Source: Clostridium estertheticum
GTDB taxonomy: Bacteria > Bacillota > Clostridia > Clostridiales > Clostridiaceae
Length of the DNA stretch: 64,000 bases
Direction: 5' to 3'
Assembly: GCF_026650985.1 (NCBI RefSeq)
Contig: NZ_CP086239.1
Span: 496,001-560,000, forward strand
Under the pieces are notes generated by a model, which worked only from the letters and a program-made list of their open reading frames with translations, was not told where the DNA came from and made no database searches. How positions within the stretch are numbered: position 1 is the stretch's first letter; every line of letters begins with the position of its first letter. A program made the translations under genes and the position numbers. Below are positions 53,270 to 63,573 of this stretch, one piece after another.

Positions 53270-54715
53270 ATGAAGTTAAGAAAAATTATGGAGAATATTA
53301 ATTTCAATTTAATAAAGGGTGATATTGATATAGATATAAAAAAAATTCAATATGACTCAAGAAAGGTAAAAAAAGGGGACGTGTTTTTCGCTATAGAAGG
53401 ATATAATCTCGATGGGCATAAATATATTCAAAGCGCTATTAATAATGGCGCTGTTGCTGTTGTATGTCAAAAGGATATAGAAGATAAACTAGATATCGTT
53501 GTAATTAAAGTCGAGGACGCAAGAAGGACACTAGCTATAAGTGCGGCAAATTATTATGAGAATCCAAGCCGTAGTATTAAAATGATAGGGATTACGGGAA
53601 CTAACGGAAAAACAACATCAGCTTTTATGATTAAAGCAATTTTAGAGCAAAGTGGATATAAGGTTGGACTAATAGGTACCATAGCAAATTTTATAGGGAA
53701 AAAGAAAATTCATACAGAGAGAACTACTCCAGAATCGCTAGAATTACATGAGCTTTTCAAAGAAATGGTAGATTCTAATGTTGATTATTGTGTAATGGAG
53801 GTGTCGTCACATTCTTTAAGTTTAGACAGAGTATATGGAATAGAGTTTTGCGAAAGCATTTTCACAAATTTAACTCAAGATCATTTGGATTTTCATAAAA
53901 CTTTTGAAAATTATTTTAATGTTAAATTAAAATTGTTTAAGCTAAGCAAAATATCAGTAATTAATATTGATGATGAATATGGCGCAAAAGCATATAATTT
54001 AATAAAAAACAGTAAATTAAGTTTTGCATTAAACCACACGGCAGACATCATGGCTAGCAATATAAAAATGAATTCAAGAGGGAGTCAATTTGATTTAAAG
54101 TATAAAGAAAATTCTTTTGATATAGAATTAAATATACCAGGAAATTATAATGTATATAACGCTCTTGGGTGTATAGCAGTTTGTTTAAATCAAGGAATAG
54201 AGATTCCGGTAATTAAAAAAGCATTACAAAGGGTTCAAGTACCTGGACGTTGTGAGCTTGTTGAAAACAATCATAATTTGGGATTTGAAATAATTTTAGA
54301 TTATGCACATACCCCCGATGGTTTAGAAAATATTTTGGAAACTGTAAGGGAATTCACAAAAGGTAAACTTATATCTGTTTACGGTTGCGGTGGGGATCGT
54401 GATAAAACCAAAAGACCTATAATGGGTAAAATAGGAACAAACTTAAGTGATTTCTCATTTATAACTTCTGATAATCCAAGAACAGAAGACCCACTAGAAA
54501 TAATAAAGGATGTAGTTCGCGGAATTGAAAAGAATAACTTTGAAATAATAGAGAACAGACGAGAGGCTATAAAACGAGCAATAGAGAGTGCAACAACTGG
54601 GGATATAATTGTTATTGCAGGAAAAGGTCATGAGGATTATCAAATACTTAAAGATAAAACTATACATTTTGACGAGAGAGAAGTCATTTCAGAGATACTT
54701 AAGGAGAAATTATAA
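53270..54715 (+). CDS. murE: UDP-MurNAc-tripeptide synthetase MurE
   Basis: An ATP-dependent ligase adding the third amino acid to UDP-MurNAc-L-Ala-D-Glu. The 481-aa protein has the P-loop [11 protein letters not shown] at about 110, [19 protein letters not shown], and the substrate-selecting motif DNPRTEDP at about 403. DNPR is the meso-diaminopimelate type; lysine-adding enzymes differ here. The cell wall is therefore probably A1-gamma mDAP. GGGAGCG precedes ATG. Confidence 0.96.
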   Translation: MKLRKIMENINFNLIKGDIDIDIKKIQYDSRKVKKGDVFFAIEGYNLDGHKYIQSAINNGAVAVVCQKDIEDKLDIVVIKVEDARRTLAISAANYYENPSRSIKMIGITGTNGKTTSAFMIKAILEQSGYKVGLIGTIANFIGKKKIHTERTTPESLELHELFKEMVDSNVDYCVMEVSSHSLSLDRVYGIEFCESIFTNLTQDHLDFHKTFENYFNVKLKLFKLSKISVINIDDEYGAKAYNLIKNSKLSFALNHTADIMASNIKMNSRGSQFDLKYKENSFDIELNIPGNYNVYNALGCIAVCLNQGIEIPVIKKALQRVQVPGRCELVENNHNLGFEIILDYAHTPDGLENILETVREFTKGKLISVYGCGGDRDKTKRPIMGKIGTNLSDFSFITSDNPRTEDPLEIIKDVVRGIEKNNFEIIENRREAIKRAIESATTGDIIVIAGKGHEDYQILKDKTIHFDEREVISEILKEKL

Positions 54716-56128
54716 ATGGAGTATATTACTACAAATGAGATAATAGAGGCAATTCATGGAGAGTTAGTCTTGCAAGGCGAGAGTACTAAACATAATAATG
54801 TATGTATAGATACAAGAATTATAAAAGATGAAGATGTTTTTATTGCAATAAAAGGTGAGAATTTTAATGCTAATGATTATGCCTTAGAGGCTAGTAAAAA
54901 AGGAGCTTCAATTTGTATAATTGATGATATGAAGTTTGAGAGAACTGATTTTAACAAAAAAACATCTGTTATTAAGGTAGTAGACACTAAAAAAGCGCTT
55001 CTTATGCTTGCTAAATTTTACATAAATAAACTTAATATAAAGGTAGTAGGAATTACTGGTTCTACAGGTAAGACGTCTACAAAAGATTTGGTTGCGGCAG
55101 TACTTAGTGCTAAGTTCAAAGTGTTTAAAACACTAGGTAATTTTAATAATGAAATAGGATTACCTATGATGATATTTAAGTTAGATAAAAGTTATGATGT
55201 TGCTGTTCTTGAAATGGGCATGAGTGACTTTAAAGAGATTCATAATTTATGTGAAGTTGCAAAACCTGATATTGCTATTATTACTAATATTGGAATGTCT
55301 CACATTGAAAATCTTAAAACTAGAGAAAATATTTTAAAAGCTAAAATGGAGATAACAGACTTTTTTAGTGAAAAGGGTGTTCTAATTGTAAATTCAGATA
55401 ATGATCTATTACAAGATATTACATCAAAATATGAACTTATAAAAACGGGGATTGACTCTAAGGCTGATTACACAGCATGTAACTTGAATATACTTGAAAA
55501 TAAAATAATATTTAACATAATGGATAAGGGAAATTTAATAGAAACTGGTATTGAGGTAAATATCCCAGGACGGCATAATATACTTAATTCGATGCTCGCT
55601 GTGGCTTGCGCAAGAGTAATGAATATGAGTTACAAAGAAATTGCGGTAGGTTTTAAAAAACTTGAAGTTACATCTATGCGCTTAAATATAAAAAAAGGAA
55701 AAAGGTTTACTATAATTAATGATTGTTATAATGCTAGTCCTGATTCAATGCTCGCTGCAATTGATGTCCTAGGAAATACTCATGGCAAAACAAAGATTGC
55801 AATTTTTGGCACTATGAGAGAATTAGGGGATAGTGCATATGATGCGCATAAGCAAGTTGGAGAATATGCTAAAAGTAAAAACATTGATTTGTTAATTACA
55901 CTTGGTGAATTTAATGATGCATATAAAGAAGGACTTAATGATATAGATAAATATAGAAGTTTTGAAACCTATAACCAGGTAGTTTCATTTTTAGATGGAA
56001 TCATAAAACATGGTGATGTTGTTTTGGTTAAAGCTTCAAGATATATGAAGTTTGAGAGCATAGTGGAAGAACTCGAGAACTTGAATTCTTGCGAGAATAT
56101 TAATAATAAAGAGGTGATAGAAAAATGA
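54716..56128 (+). CDS. murF: UDP-MurNAc-tripeptide:D-Ala-D-Ala ligase MurF
   Basis: Adds D-Ala-D-Ala to complete the pentapeptide precursor. The 470-aa protein has the P-loop [13 protein letters not shown] at about 115, [33 protein letters not shown] and [11 protein letters not shown], all MurF motifs. It starts directly after the murE stop, with AAGGAGA inside murE. It overlaps mraY by 4 bases. Confidence 0.97.
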   Translation: MEYITTNEIIEAIHGELVLQGESTKHNNVCIDTRIIKDEDVFIAIKGENFNANDYALEASKKGASICIIDDMKFERTDFNKKTSVIKVVDTKKALLMLAKFYINKLNIKVVGITGSTGKTSTKDLVAAVLSAKFKVFKTLGNFNNEIGLPMMIFKLDKSYDVAVLEMGMSDFKEIHNLCEVAKPDIAIITNIGMSHIENLKTRENILKAKMEITDFFSEKGVLIVNSDNDLLQDITSKYELIKTGIDSKADYTACNLNILENKIIFNIMDKGNLIETGIEVNIPGRHNILNSMLAVACARVMNMSYKEIAVGFKKLEVTSMRLNIKKGKRFTIINDCYNASPDSMLAAIDVLGNTHGKTKIAIFGTMRELGDSAYDAHKQVGEYAKSKNIDLLITLGEFNDAYKEGLNDIDKYRSFETYNQVVSFLDGIIKHGDVVLVKASRYMKFESIVEELENLNSCENINNKEVIEK

Positions 56129-57078
56129 ATTTAATTATTTATTCTGTAATAATTGCATTTTTATTATCAATTATACAAGGGCCCCTTTTAATTCCACTCC
56201 TACATAAGCTTAAGTTTGGTCAGAATATAAGGGCAGAAGGACCTAAAAGTCATCTTAAAAAAGCTGGGACACCTACTATGGGTGGCATAATATTTATGGT
56301 TTCAACAATAATTACAATGTTATTAATTGTTAGACATACAAATGATGAAGCAATGATTGCATTATATTGTTTTATAGCTTTTGGATTAATAGGACTTATT
56401 GATGATTTCCTTAAGATAACACATAAAGAAAATGAAGGGCTTAAATCTAAACAAAAGATGTTACTTATAGTAATAGTCGCAGGAGTAATTGGATATTATA
56501 CATCCATTAGGTTAGGAACGGATATAATGATACCATTTACCAATAGAAGTATAAATTTGGGGATCTGGTATGTACCTTTTATTATTATATATTTTGCGTC
56601 AACTACAAATGCAGTGAATTTAACTGACGGGTTAGATGGACTTGCAACTTCAGTTACAATAATAGTTATGACATTTTTTGCTTTGGTTAGTAATATGTTG
56701 TTTCATCCCTCTCTTGCAATATTTTGTGCAGCGCTTGCGGGTGCATTATTAGGATTCTTAAAATACAATTCTTATAAAGCACAAATTTTTATGGGAGATA
56801 TGGGGTCTTTAGCACTTGGAGGAGCAGTAGCAGGTGTGGGCATGATACTAAAATCACCTATCCTCGTTGCTATTGTAGGTGGTATATATGTTATGGAGAC
56901 ACTCTCAGTTATTATTCAAGTTTTTGTATTTAAGGCTACAGGTAAAAGAGTATTTAAAATGTCCCCCATTCATCATCATTTTGAATTAAGTGGATGGAAT
57001 GAAACTAAAGTTGTTGCAGTATTCTCTATTGCAACAGTAGTTTTCTGTTTAATTGGATTTCTATCATTTTCCTATTAG
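56125..57078 (+). CDS. mraY: Phospho-MurNAc-pentapeptide transferase MraY
   Basis: Makes lipid I by moving phospho-MurNAc-pentapeptide to undecaprenyl phosphate. The 317-aa protein has about ten membrane helices and the family motifs [23 protein letters not shown] (the Asp pair), [27 protein letters not shown] and [15 protein letters not shown] overlaps the murF stop. Confidence 0.97.
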   Translation: MNLIIYSVIIAFLLSIIQGPLLIPLLHKLKFGQNIRAEGPKSHLKKAGTPTMGGIIFMVSTIITMLLIVRHTNDEAMIALYCFIAFGLIGLIDDFLKITHKENEGLKSKQKMLLIVIVAGVIGYYTSIRLGTDIMIPFTNRSINLGIWYVPFIIIYFASTTNAVNLTDGLDGLATSVTIIVMTFFALVSNMLFHPSLAIFCAALAGALLGFLKYNSYKAQIFMGDMGSLALGGAVAGVGMILKSPILVAIVGGIYVMETLSVIIQVFVFKATGKRVFKMSPIHHHFELSGWNETKVVAVFSIATVVFCLIGFLSFSY

Positions 57079-57098
57079 TGATGTAAGGAGGATATAAT

Positions 57099-58205
57099 AT
57101 GAAAAAACACAATTCTAAAATGGGACAAATAGATTTTATATTATTTGCAACAATAATGATTCTTGTGGTTATTGGAGTAGTTATGGTTTATAGTTCCAGC
57201 TCATATGTTGCTGCTTTTAAATATAATGATCCAGAGTTTTTTTTGAAAAAGCAGCTTATGTGGGCAACTATTGGAAGCATTTTAATGGTTGTAGCAATTA
57301 AAATTGATTATCATATTTTAAAAAGATATACTGGCATTATTATGGTAATTACTATACTGCTTTTACTTGTAGTTTTAGCTTTCCCAGCTATTAACGGTGC
57401 TAAGAGATGGATTCCATTAGGATTCGCATCTATTCAGCCATCTGAAATTGCAAAATACACTGTAGTTTTGTTTATGGCTAAAAGTTTAGACAGAAAGGGA
57501 GAAAAAGTAAAAGAATTTTTTAAGGGAATATGTCCATACTTATTAGTTTCAGGATTTTATGCAGGGCTAGTTTTGCTAGGATCAAACTTAAGTATAGCAG
57601 CTGTTATAATGATTGTTACGGTTATTATATTATTTGCAGTAGGTGCAAAGTTTTTACACCTTTTTGCAATAGGTTCTACGCTTGTTGCGGCAGTTGGTGC
57701 TTTAACAATTCTTGAACCATATAGATTGGCTAGACTTATGAATTTTAGGGACCCTTTTGCTGATAGTCAAGGTAAGGGATATCAATTAGTTCAGTCACTC
57801 CTTGCACTAGGGTCAGGTGGAATTACTGGTGCAGGCATTGGTCAGTCAAGACAAAAATGTCTTTATATACCGGAGCCTCAAACGGATTTTATTTTTGCAA
57901 TAATTGGTGAGGAACTAGGACTAATAGGATGCACATTTATAATGTTGTTGTTTGTAATTTTTATATGGCGAGGTATTAAAACAGCAGTTACTTCTAAAGA
58001 TATGTACGGAACCATACTTGGTATTGGAATTACATCAGTTATAGCAATACAGGCAGTAATTAATATTGCTGTAGTTACGGGGTCGATGCCAGTAACTGGC
58101 GTGCCATTACCATTTATAAGTTATGGTGGATCAGCTCTGGTTTTTAATATGGTTGCAATGGGAATACTTTTGAATATTTCAAGGCAAACTGAAAATAAAA
58201 ATTAG
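57099..58205 (+). CDS. spoVE: SEDS glycosyltransferase FtsW/SpoVE
   Basis: A SEDS peptidoglycan polymerase that pairs with a class B PBP, here SpoVD. The 368-aa protein has about ten membrane helices with VVMVYSSSSYVAA, INGAKRWIPLG, QPSEIAKYT, a long loop with the conserved LGSGGITGAGIGQSRQK and PEPQTDFIFAIIGEELG, and VTGVPLPFISYGGSAL. The name spoVE rather than ftsW is by position next to spoVD, not sequence proof. A terminator overlaps its stop. Confidence 0.93.
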   Translation: MKKHNSKMGQIDFILFATIMILVVIGVVMVYSSSSYVAAFKYNDPEFFLKKQLMWATIGSILMVVAIKIDYHILKRYTGIIMVITILLLLVVLAFPAINGAKRWIPLGFASIQPSEIAKYTVVLFMAKSLDRKGEKVKEFFKGICPYLLVSGFYAGLVLLGSNLSIAAVIMIVTVIILFAVGAKFLHLFAIGSTLVAAVGALTILEPYRLARLMNFRDPFADSQGKGYQLVQSLLALGSGGITGAGIGQSRQKCLYIPEPQTDFIFAIIGEELGLIGCTFIMLLFVIFIWRGIKTAVTSKDMYGTILGIGITSVIAIQAVINIAVVTGSMPVTGVPLPFISYGGSALVFNMVAMGILLNISRQTENKN

Positions 58206-58241
58206 AAAAGGCATGCGTAACGGCATTGCCTTTTCTGTATT
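58204..58241 (+). terminator. Terminator after spoVE
   Basis: AGAAAAGGCA (58204-58213) pairs with TGCCTTTTCT (58227-58236), 10 bp, followed by GTATTTT. The T-tail is weak. The 290 bases from here to ftsQ are AT-rich; I see no clear promoter hexamers. Confidence 0.65.
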
Positions 58242-58528
58242 TTAAATTACAATTAATGGGTATGATTTTAAATAAATAATAAGTCTAATGGCTCGTATAT
58301 TTCGGTTATTATTTGTTCTAGTGCAGGTAAAGAAAATTAATATTATAAATACTAAAAATAGGTTGAAATTCAGATGAAAATAGTTAAGTTAAGTGTTATT
58401 ATATATATGAGACTAGTTTTAAATAATATTGTGTAAATTAAATCTGGATCTATTTTACAATATACAAATTTTAATGGTGTGTTTTAATATATAAATTTGT
58501 AAATTTGTTAAGGAATGCGAGGAAGTGA

Positions 58529-59341
58529 ATGAGAAAGAAAAGTAATAATCTTGAAAAAGGGAATTACATTATAGAAAATAAAGAAAAATTATTACATAAA
58601 AGGAAAAAACGGAAAAAAGTAAGGGGCTTAATTTTATTAGTAATAATTATGGTAACAACGCTTATTACATTATGCATGAAATTGCCTTATTTTGATATTA
58701 AAAATATTGAAATAATAGGAAATGCGAATGCATCTAAAACTGAAATTAATGATATAGTCAAAACTCATTTAGGTAGTAATATCTTATATGATGGTTTTAG
58801 TAATAGTAAGAAACAAATTATGGAAAATCCATACATTCTAAGTGTAGAAGTTAAAAAAGTTTTTCCAAACAAGATTATTATAGAAATAAATGAAAAAGTA
58901 GCTATGTTTTATGGAAAAGTAAATAATAATTTTTACATTATAGATAACAAAGGAAACCTGCTTCAAAAAAAATCAGATATTAAAGGTATGAAATTAGTAA
59001 ATCTAATTGGATTTGATTATGAAAAAGCCCAAGTAGGTAGTTTAATTGGAGAGAAGAGCGATCGAAAAATTGATACTCTAGTTTCAATGGCTAGTATCAT
59101 CGAGAGTTATAGAAAAACTAGTAAATCAAGTAAGATAATGGCGCTAGATGTAAACAACGTGTTAGATATTAAGATTTTATATGGAAATATGTATATTAAA
59201 TTTGGAACAACACTAGATTTAAAAAACAAATTTAATAAGGCGATAAATATTATTACGCAACCTCAATATGAGAATGCAAAGGGGTATGTAGATGTAAGTT
59301 TTACAGGAAATCCAGCGATTTATGTAGGACCAAAGAAGTAA
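58529..59341 (+). CDS. ftsQ: Cell division protein FtsQ/DivIB
   Basis: A bitopic divisome protein. The 270-aa protein has a basic cytoplasmic segment with HKRKKRKKVRG, one membrane helix (residues about 33-52, LILLVIIMVTTLITLCMKL), a POTRA domain (FDIKNIEIIGNANASKTEI, NPYILSVEVKKVFPNKIII, NEKVAMFY) and a beta domain (DNKGNLLQK). Its partner FtsL is at 50292. GGAAGTG precedes ATG. The genes murG and murD that lie upstream in many Firmicutes are absent. Confidence 0.92.
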   Translation: MRKKSNNLEKGNYIIENKEKLLHKRKKRKKVRGLILLVIIMVTTLITLCMKLPYFDIKNIEIIGNANASKTEINDIVKTHLGSNILYDGFSNSKKQIMENPYILSVEVKKVFPNKIIIEINEKVAMFYGKVNNNFYIIDNKGNLLQKKSDIKGMKLVNLIGFDYEKAQVGSLIGEKSDRKIDTLVSMASIIESYRKTSKSSKIMALDVNNVLDIKILYGNMYIKFGTTLDLKNKFNKAINIITQPQYENAKGYVDVSFTGNPAIYVGPKK

Positions 59342-59379
59342 GAAGGTATCTCCCCCGGAGAGTAGTAAGGAGGAAGTTT

Positions 59380-60105
59380 ATGAAGAAGTTTATATCTCAA
59401 ATATCCATTGGTATTATATGTGTATTATTAGGATTTATGATAACTTACCAATTTAAAATGATAAGCAAACAAAATTCAGCATCAACATCAGATACAAATA
59501 AAAATACACCTGAAATTATAACTGAAAATGAACAATTAAAAAAGAGTAAGATAGAGATGCAGAAAAAAATTGATGATTTAGATACTAAAACAAAAGAGTA
59601 TGAAACTGCTGCAGGGGGTAAAGATGCGGCAAGTGAATTGTTAAACAAAGAATTAGTTGAGACGAGAATACTAACTGGAGATACCGATGTGAAAGGTGAA
59701 GGTATGACAATTTATATAACTCCTAAAACTAGCATTTTTGGAAGTAATTCTGATGATCAAAAAATAAATGATACAGATTTAGTTCATATAGTAAATGAAT
59801 TAAATGCTGCAGATGCAGAAGCAATTTCTATCAATGATATTAGACTAACTTCTCGTAGTGGTATAAGAAATGCTGGAAATGCGATTATTATAAATGATGA
59901 AAGAGTTTCTTATAGTAAAAGAATAACTATTAAAGCAATTGGTAAAAGTGACATATTGGAAAGTGCTATCAGTTTCCCAGGAGCAATTCCACAAACCCTT
60001 AGCCAGACTTGTGATATAACGATGGAAAAATCAAATAAGGTTGTAATTACAAAATCAAATAGAACATATAAATTTGAGTTTGCGAAACCAATAGAAAAGA
60101 AGTAG
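59380..60105 (+). CDS. DUF881 protein (first copy)
   Basis: A 241-aa bitopic protein: N-terminal membrane helix (residues 6-24), coiled coil (residues 45-80), then the DUF881 domain with TGDTDVKGEGMTIYI, LVHIVNELNAADAEAISIND, RNAGNAIIINDERV and RITIKAIG. DUF881 proteins (B. subtilis YlxW/YlxX) lie between ftsQ and sepF; their role in division or envelope is not established. AAGGAGGAAG precedes ATG. A paralogue is at 60467. Confidence 0.88.
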   Translation: MKKFISQISIGIICVLLGFMITYQFKMISKQNSASTSDTNKNTPEIITENEQLKKSKIEMQKKIDDLDTKTKEYETAAGGKDAASELLNKELVETRILTGDTDVKGEGMTIYITPKTSIFGSNSDDQKINDTDLVHIVNELNAADAEAISINDIRLTSRSGIRNAGNAIIINDERVSYSKRITIKAIGKSDILESAISFPGAIPQTLSQTCDITMEKSNKVVITKSNRTYKFEFAKPIEKK

Positions 60106-60115
60106 AGGTGATTAA

Positions 60116-60457
60116 ATGGTTGCTTTTGTAGGATTACTTATAGGTGTAATATTAGGAATTGTATGGAATGTTAATATTCCAGTTAAATTTTCTCCATATA
60201 TTTCAGTAGCAATTTTTGCGTGTTTAGATTCTGTCTTTGGTGCATTAAGAGGTTCAATGTCTCATAATTTCCGTGCGGATATTTTTGTGTCAGGATTCTT
60301 CGGGAATGCTGCTCTAGCTGTAGCAATGGTTTATTTAGGTGATAAATTAGGAATACCAATTTATTTGGCTGCTATTATTGTATTCGGAGGTCGGATATTT
60401 GATAACTTTGCAATTATTAGACGACTTTTAATTGACAAAGCTAAATCCCACTCATGA
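60116..60457 (+). CDS. sbp: Small basic protein, DUF1290
   Basis: A 113-aa membrane protein with about three helices (MVAFVGLLIGVILGIVWN, YISVAIFACLDSVFGALRG, and FFGNAALAVAMVYLGD) and the conserved DSVFGALRG and FGGRIFDNFAIIRR. This matches DUF1290/Sbp, which always sits between the two DUF881 genes in this gene order. Function unknown. GAGGTGAT precedes ATG. Confidence 0.92.
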   Translation: MVAFVGLLIGVILGIVWNVNIPVKFSPYISVAIFACLDSVFGALRGSMSHNFRADIFVSGFFGNAALAVAMVYLGDKLGIPIYLAAIIVFGGRIFDNFAIIRRLLIDKAKSHS

Positions 60458-60466
60458 GGTGATTAA

Positions 60467-61177
60467 ATGAAAAATAATGAAGCTACCATATTTGTTTTTA
60501 TTGCTTCGATAATCATAGGAATTCTTATATCAATGAACATTGGATTTAAAGGGAAAAGTAATTTTTTGGATGTAAAACAGTATGATCAAGCCTATAATGA
60601 GAGAACTAAATTATATTCAGAATTAAACAGTTTAAAAGAGCAATACTATAGTACGAGTGTGAAGCTTAAAAAATATGATACTGGTGATGAAAAGACACTT
60701 CAGGTTTCAAAAGAAATTAAAAAGGAAGTTATTGACAATAACTTAATAATTGGAAATAGTGATGTTTACGGTCAAGGGGTTAAAATTACACTAGAGGATG
60801 GAGTAGATAGTTTTGATAAGAATGTTACTATGAATCAGTTAATTCATGATTCTGATATTGTTCAAGTAATAAATGATCTTAGAAATGCAGGGGCGGAAGC
60901 AATATCGGTAAATGGAATAAGAGTTATTTATAATAATTGGGGATTATGTGCCGGTTCTAATATTGATTTAAATGGTGTCAAGATAGTAACTCCATTTTAT
61001 ATTAGTGCCATTGGAAACAAAGATATAATGTATAATTATTTAACTTTAGAGCAAACACATACATCATTACTCCAAAAAAGCGATGTTAAAATTAGTATTG
61101 CTAAGTCAGATGATATAAAGATATTAGCATATAATGGTGAGTTTATTTATAAGTACATGAGTTTAGTGAATAAATAA
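60467..61177 (+). CDS. DUF881 protein (second copy)
   Basis: A 236-aa paralogue of the 59380 gene. It has a membrane helix (residues 7-24), a short coil (YNERTKLYSELNSLKEQYYS) and the DUF881 domain (GNSDVYGQGVKITLED, DIVQVINDLRNAGAEAISVN, NGVKIVTPFYISAIG). ATG follows GAGGTGAT, 9 bases after sbp. The gap to the next gene (61178-61292) holds nothing I can name. Confidence 0.88.
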   Translation: MKNNEATIFVFIASIIIGILISMNIGFKGKSNFLDVKQYDQAYNERTKLYSELNSLKEQYYSTSVKLKKYDTGDEKTLQVSKEIKKEVIDNNLIIGNSDVYGQGVKITLEDGVDSFDKNVTMNQLIHDSDIVQVINDLRNAGAEAISVNGIRVIYNNWGLCAGSNIDLNGVKIVTPFYISAIGNKDIMYNYLTLEQTHTSLLQKSDVKISIAKSDDIKILAYNGEFIYKYMSLVNK

Positions 61178-61292
61178 TATTAAATATACGAATCTTAAAG
61201 GATTTTCCTGTTTAATGAAGAATTAATACAGAAATGGGATAGGGTAATTAATAATTGTTTTGTGCCCTAAAAAACTAAGGAGGGACGGATAG

Positions 61293-61967
61293 TTGTCAAT
61301 TGGTGAAGTTTATAATAAAATAAAGAGTGTAATCCCAGAAAACGTAACACTAATATGTGTTTCTAAGACTAGGCAAATTAGTGAGATAAAAGAGGCTTAT
61401 GAATCTGGGGCTAGAGATTTTGGAGAGAACAAAGTTCAAGAATTTCTTGAAAAATACGATAATATAGGGAAAGACAGTAGATGGCACTTTATAGGACATT
61501 TGCAGACGAATAAGGTGAAATATATAGTTGGAAAAGTTCATCTTATACATTCTTTAGATAGCATACATTTACTTAAAGAAATTGAAAAACGTTATGCAAC
61601 AAAGAATGAAATAGCAAATGTTTTAATTCAAATAAATATTGGAAACGAAATCGCGAAGACAGGCGTTGCTCCTGAGGAAATGAATGATCTAATAAAGGTT
61701 TGTGAAGAATGTAATAATGTAAAAGTCAAAGGGCTTATGGCTACAATTCCAATTGGTGACGATGAAAGCTCTAGAAAATATTTTGCGAAGATGAAGGCTA
61801 TTTTTGATAATCTAAAGACTTATAAATACAAAAATGTTTCAATGGAGTTTTTATCTTTAGGGATGAGCAAAGATTTTCCGATTGCGTTAGAACAGGGTGC
61901 TAATATGATAAGACTTGGCACAAAAATATTTGGGAAAAGAGATTATAAAAAACTGGAGGTAATATAA
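61293..61967 (+). CDS. ylmE: PLP-binding protein YlmE/YggS family
   Basis: A pyridoxal-phosphate homeostasis protein (PLPBP) of 224 aa with an alanine-racemase-like barrel. The PLP lysine is in VTLICVSKTRQISEI at about residue 25. Other motifs are DFGENKVQEF, WHFIGHLQTNKVKYI, LIQINIG and LSLGMSKDFPIALEQGANMIRLGT. Start TTG 61293 after AGGAGGGAC. First gene of the ylmE-sepF-ylmG-ylmH-divIVA group. Confidence 0.94.
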   Translation: MSIGEVYNKIKSVIPENVTLICVSKTRQISEIKEAYESGARDFGENKVQEFLEKYDNIGKDSRWHFIGHLQTNKVKYIVGKVHLIHSLDSIHLLKEIEKRYATKNEIANVLIQINIGNEIAKTGVAPEEMNDLIKVCEECNNVKVKGLMATIPIGDDESSRKYFAKMKAIFDNLKTYKYKNVSMEFLSLGMSKDFPIALEQGANMIRLGTKIFGKRDYKKLEVI

Positions 61968-61968
61968 A

Positions 61969-62415
61969 ATGGCAAGTAAAGTGATTAATAAAGTTATGGG
62001 TTTTTTGGGCATGGCAGAGGAAGAAGAGGATGAGGTTCAAGAAATAGATAATGAAGATGAAAATGTAGACATTGAATCATTGATGAGTGCAAACAAGAAA
62101 CAGAGTAAAGTAGTGAATATTCATACATCAACATCTACAAAGGTAGTAATCATAAAACCAGATGATTTTGATGAAGCAACAGTGATTAGTGACAACTTAA
62201 AGGCTAGAAAGATAATTGTGATAAATACAACTGCACTTGAACCAAAAACTGGCCAAAGATTATTAGATTTTGTCGGTGGAGTATGTTACGCTTTAGGTGG
62301 GGATCTTCAGCAGGTAGAAAAAGGAGTATATATAATTTCACCATCAAATATAGAAGTTAATAATGAATTGAAAAACGAACTAAGTTCAAAGGGAATCTTT
62401 AATTGGAATAAGTAA
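61969..62415 (+). CDS. sepF: Cell division protein SepF
   Basis: SepF forms rings on the membrane and ties FtsZ to it. The 148-aa protein has an N-terminal amphipathic helix (residues 1-15, VINKVMGFLGMAE), an acidic linker, and the SepF domain at about 55-145 (VVIIKPDDFDEATVISDNLKARK, GQRLLDFVGGVCYALGGDLQQV, GVYIISPSNIEV). ATG lies 1 base after ylmE, with GGAGGT inside that gene. ftsZ itself is not in the window. Confidence 0.94.
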   Translation: MASKVINKVMGFLGMAEEEEDEVQEIDNEDENVDIESLMSANKKQSKVVNIHTSTSTKVVIIKPDDFDEATVISDNLKARKIIVINTTALEPKTGQRLLDFVGGVCYALGGDLQQVEKGVYIISPSNIEVNNELKNELSSKGIFNWNK

Positions 62416-62501
62416 AAATATGTATCAAAAAAATGAAGAAATCTCTAAGACACAATAAAATATTGTTGTCTATATTTGGAAAAATCAGGAGGTTATAAAA
62501 T

Positions 62502-62771
62502 TTGTATTTGTATAATGTAATTAATATGTTTTTTAAGGTGTTAGAGTATGCAATTCTTATTGAAGTGGTTTTGTCTTGGGTTTATGCTGGGCGCTCAAAT
62601 CAGTACACTGAAATTTTACATAAAATAACTAATCCTTTGCTAGAACCTGGTAGAAAGATTCAAAATAGATATTTTGGTAATATGATGATAGATTTTTCTC
62701 CAATAATAGCGCTTGGTATTATAATGATCTTAAAGCAAATAGTGTATGCTTTATTTACACTATTGTTATAA
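62502..62771 (+). CDS. ylmG: YggT/YlmG family membrane protein
   Basis: An 89-aa protein with two membrane helices (residues about 3-27 and 64-85) and the YggT signature ITNPLLEPGRKIQNR between them. The role is unclear; it lies beside sepF in most Firmicutes. Start TTG 62502 after AGGAGGTT. Confidence 0.9.
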   Translation: MYLYNVINMFFKVLEYAILIEVVLSWVYAGRSNQYTEILHKITNPLLEPGRKIQNRYFGNMMIDFSPIIALGIIMILKQIVYALFTLLL

Positions 62772-62783
62772 GGTTAAACACAG

Positions 62784-63557
62784 ATGGATAAAAAATATTT
62801 TTTAAATAGTATAAATTGTGAAGATAAGAATTTAATTTCTAACATATTTAATAAAATACAAATAGCTGAAAAGACAAATCAAGTCATATTTACTAATGAT
62901 TTTTTACCTCCAGCTATATGGCATCAAATTCTTGCTATAAGTGAGGATTATGAAATAAAACCATTTACAAATGGAATATTTAAAGATGCAGATAGGAGAA
63001 TGTTATCATTTTCGACCGGTGAGACTCCTATAGAGTATCCTATAGTTTTACTTAAAATAAAAAATAAATCTAAATTTGCGAAGGTTGATCATAAGGATTA
63101 TTTAGGGGCAATAATGTCACTAGGCATTAAAAGAGAAAAATTGGGTGATTTAATAATTCAAGATTCTGTATGTTATGCCCCGGTTTGCAGTGATATTAGC
63201 AATTTCATAATTAATAATTTAAATACAATAAAGAATTGCCCTTGCGATGTCATTGAGTATGATTATATATCACAGGCTCTTCCAGAAAGAAAATTTGAGG
63301 AAAAAGTTATTATAACTACGTCATTTAGGTTAGATGGTTTAGTTTCAGCTGTATGTAATATTTCTAGAAATGGTTCAGTTGAACTAATATCTTCAGGCAA
63401 AATACTGGTTAATTATTTTAATTGTTTAAAAAAAGATAAAGTTATTGAAAACAATGATACATTAACAATTAGAGGATATGGGAAATTTAAGGTGGTAGAG
63501 GTTGTAGGAAATACACAAAAAGGCCGCTTGAAAGTTGTAATAAAGAAGTACATATAG
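62784..63557 (+). CDS. ylmH: YlmH family RNA-binding protein with S4 domain
   Basis: A 257-aa protein with the YlmH N-terminal domain (TNDFLPPAIWHQIL, DADRRMLSFSTGETPIEYPIVLLKI, HKDYLGAIMSLGIKREKLGDLI) and a C-terminal S4 RNA-binding domain (FRLDGLVSAVCNISRNGSVELI, IENNDTLTIRGYGKFKV). Recent family work links it to rescue of stalled ribosomes. It starts 12 bases after ylmG. Confidence 0.94.
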   Translation: MDKKYFLNSINCEDKNLISNIFNKIQIAEKTNQVIFTNDFLPPAIWHQILAISEDYEIKPFTNGIFKDADRRMLSFSTGETPIEYPIVLLKIKNKSKFAKVDHKDYLGAIMSLGIKREKLGDLIIQDSVCYAPVCSDISNFIINNLNTIKNCPCDVIEYDYISQALPERKFEEKVIITTSFRLDGLVSAVCNISRNGSVELISSGKILVNYFNCLKKDKVIENNDTLTIRGYGKFKVVEVVGNTQKGRLKVVIKKYI

Positions 63558-63573
63558 GCATAGGGGGGAAAGA

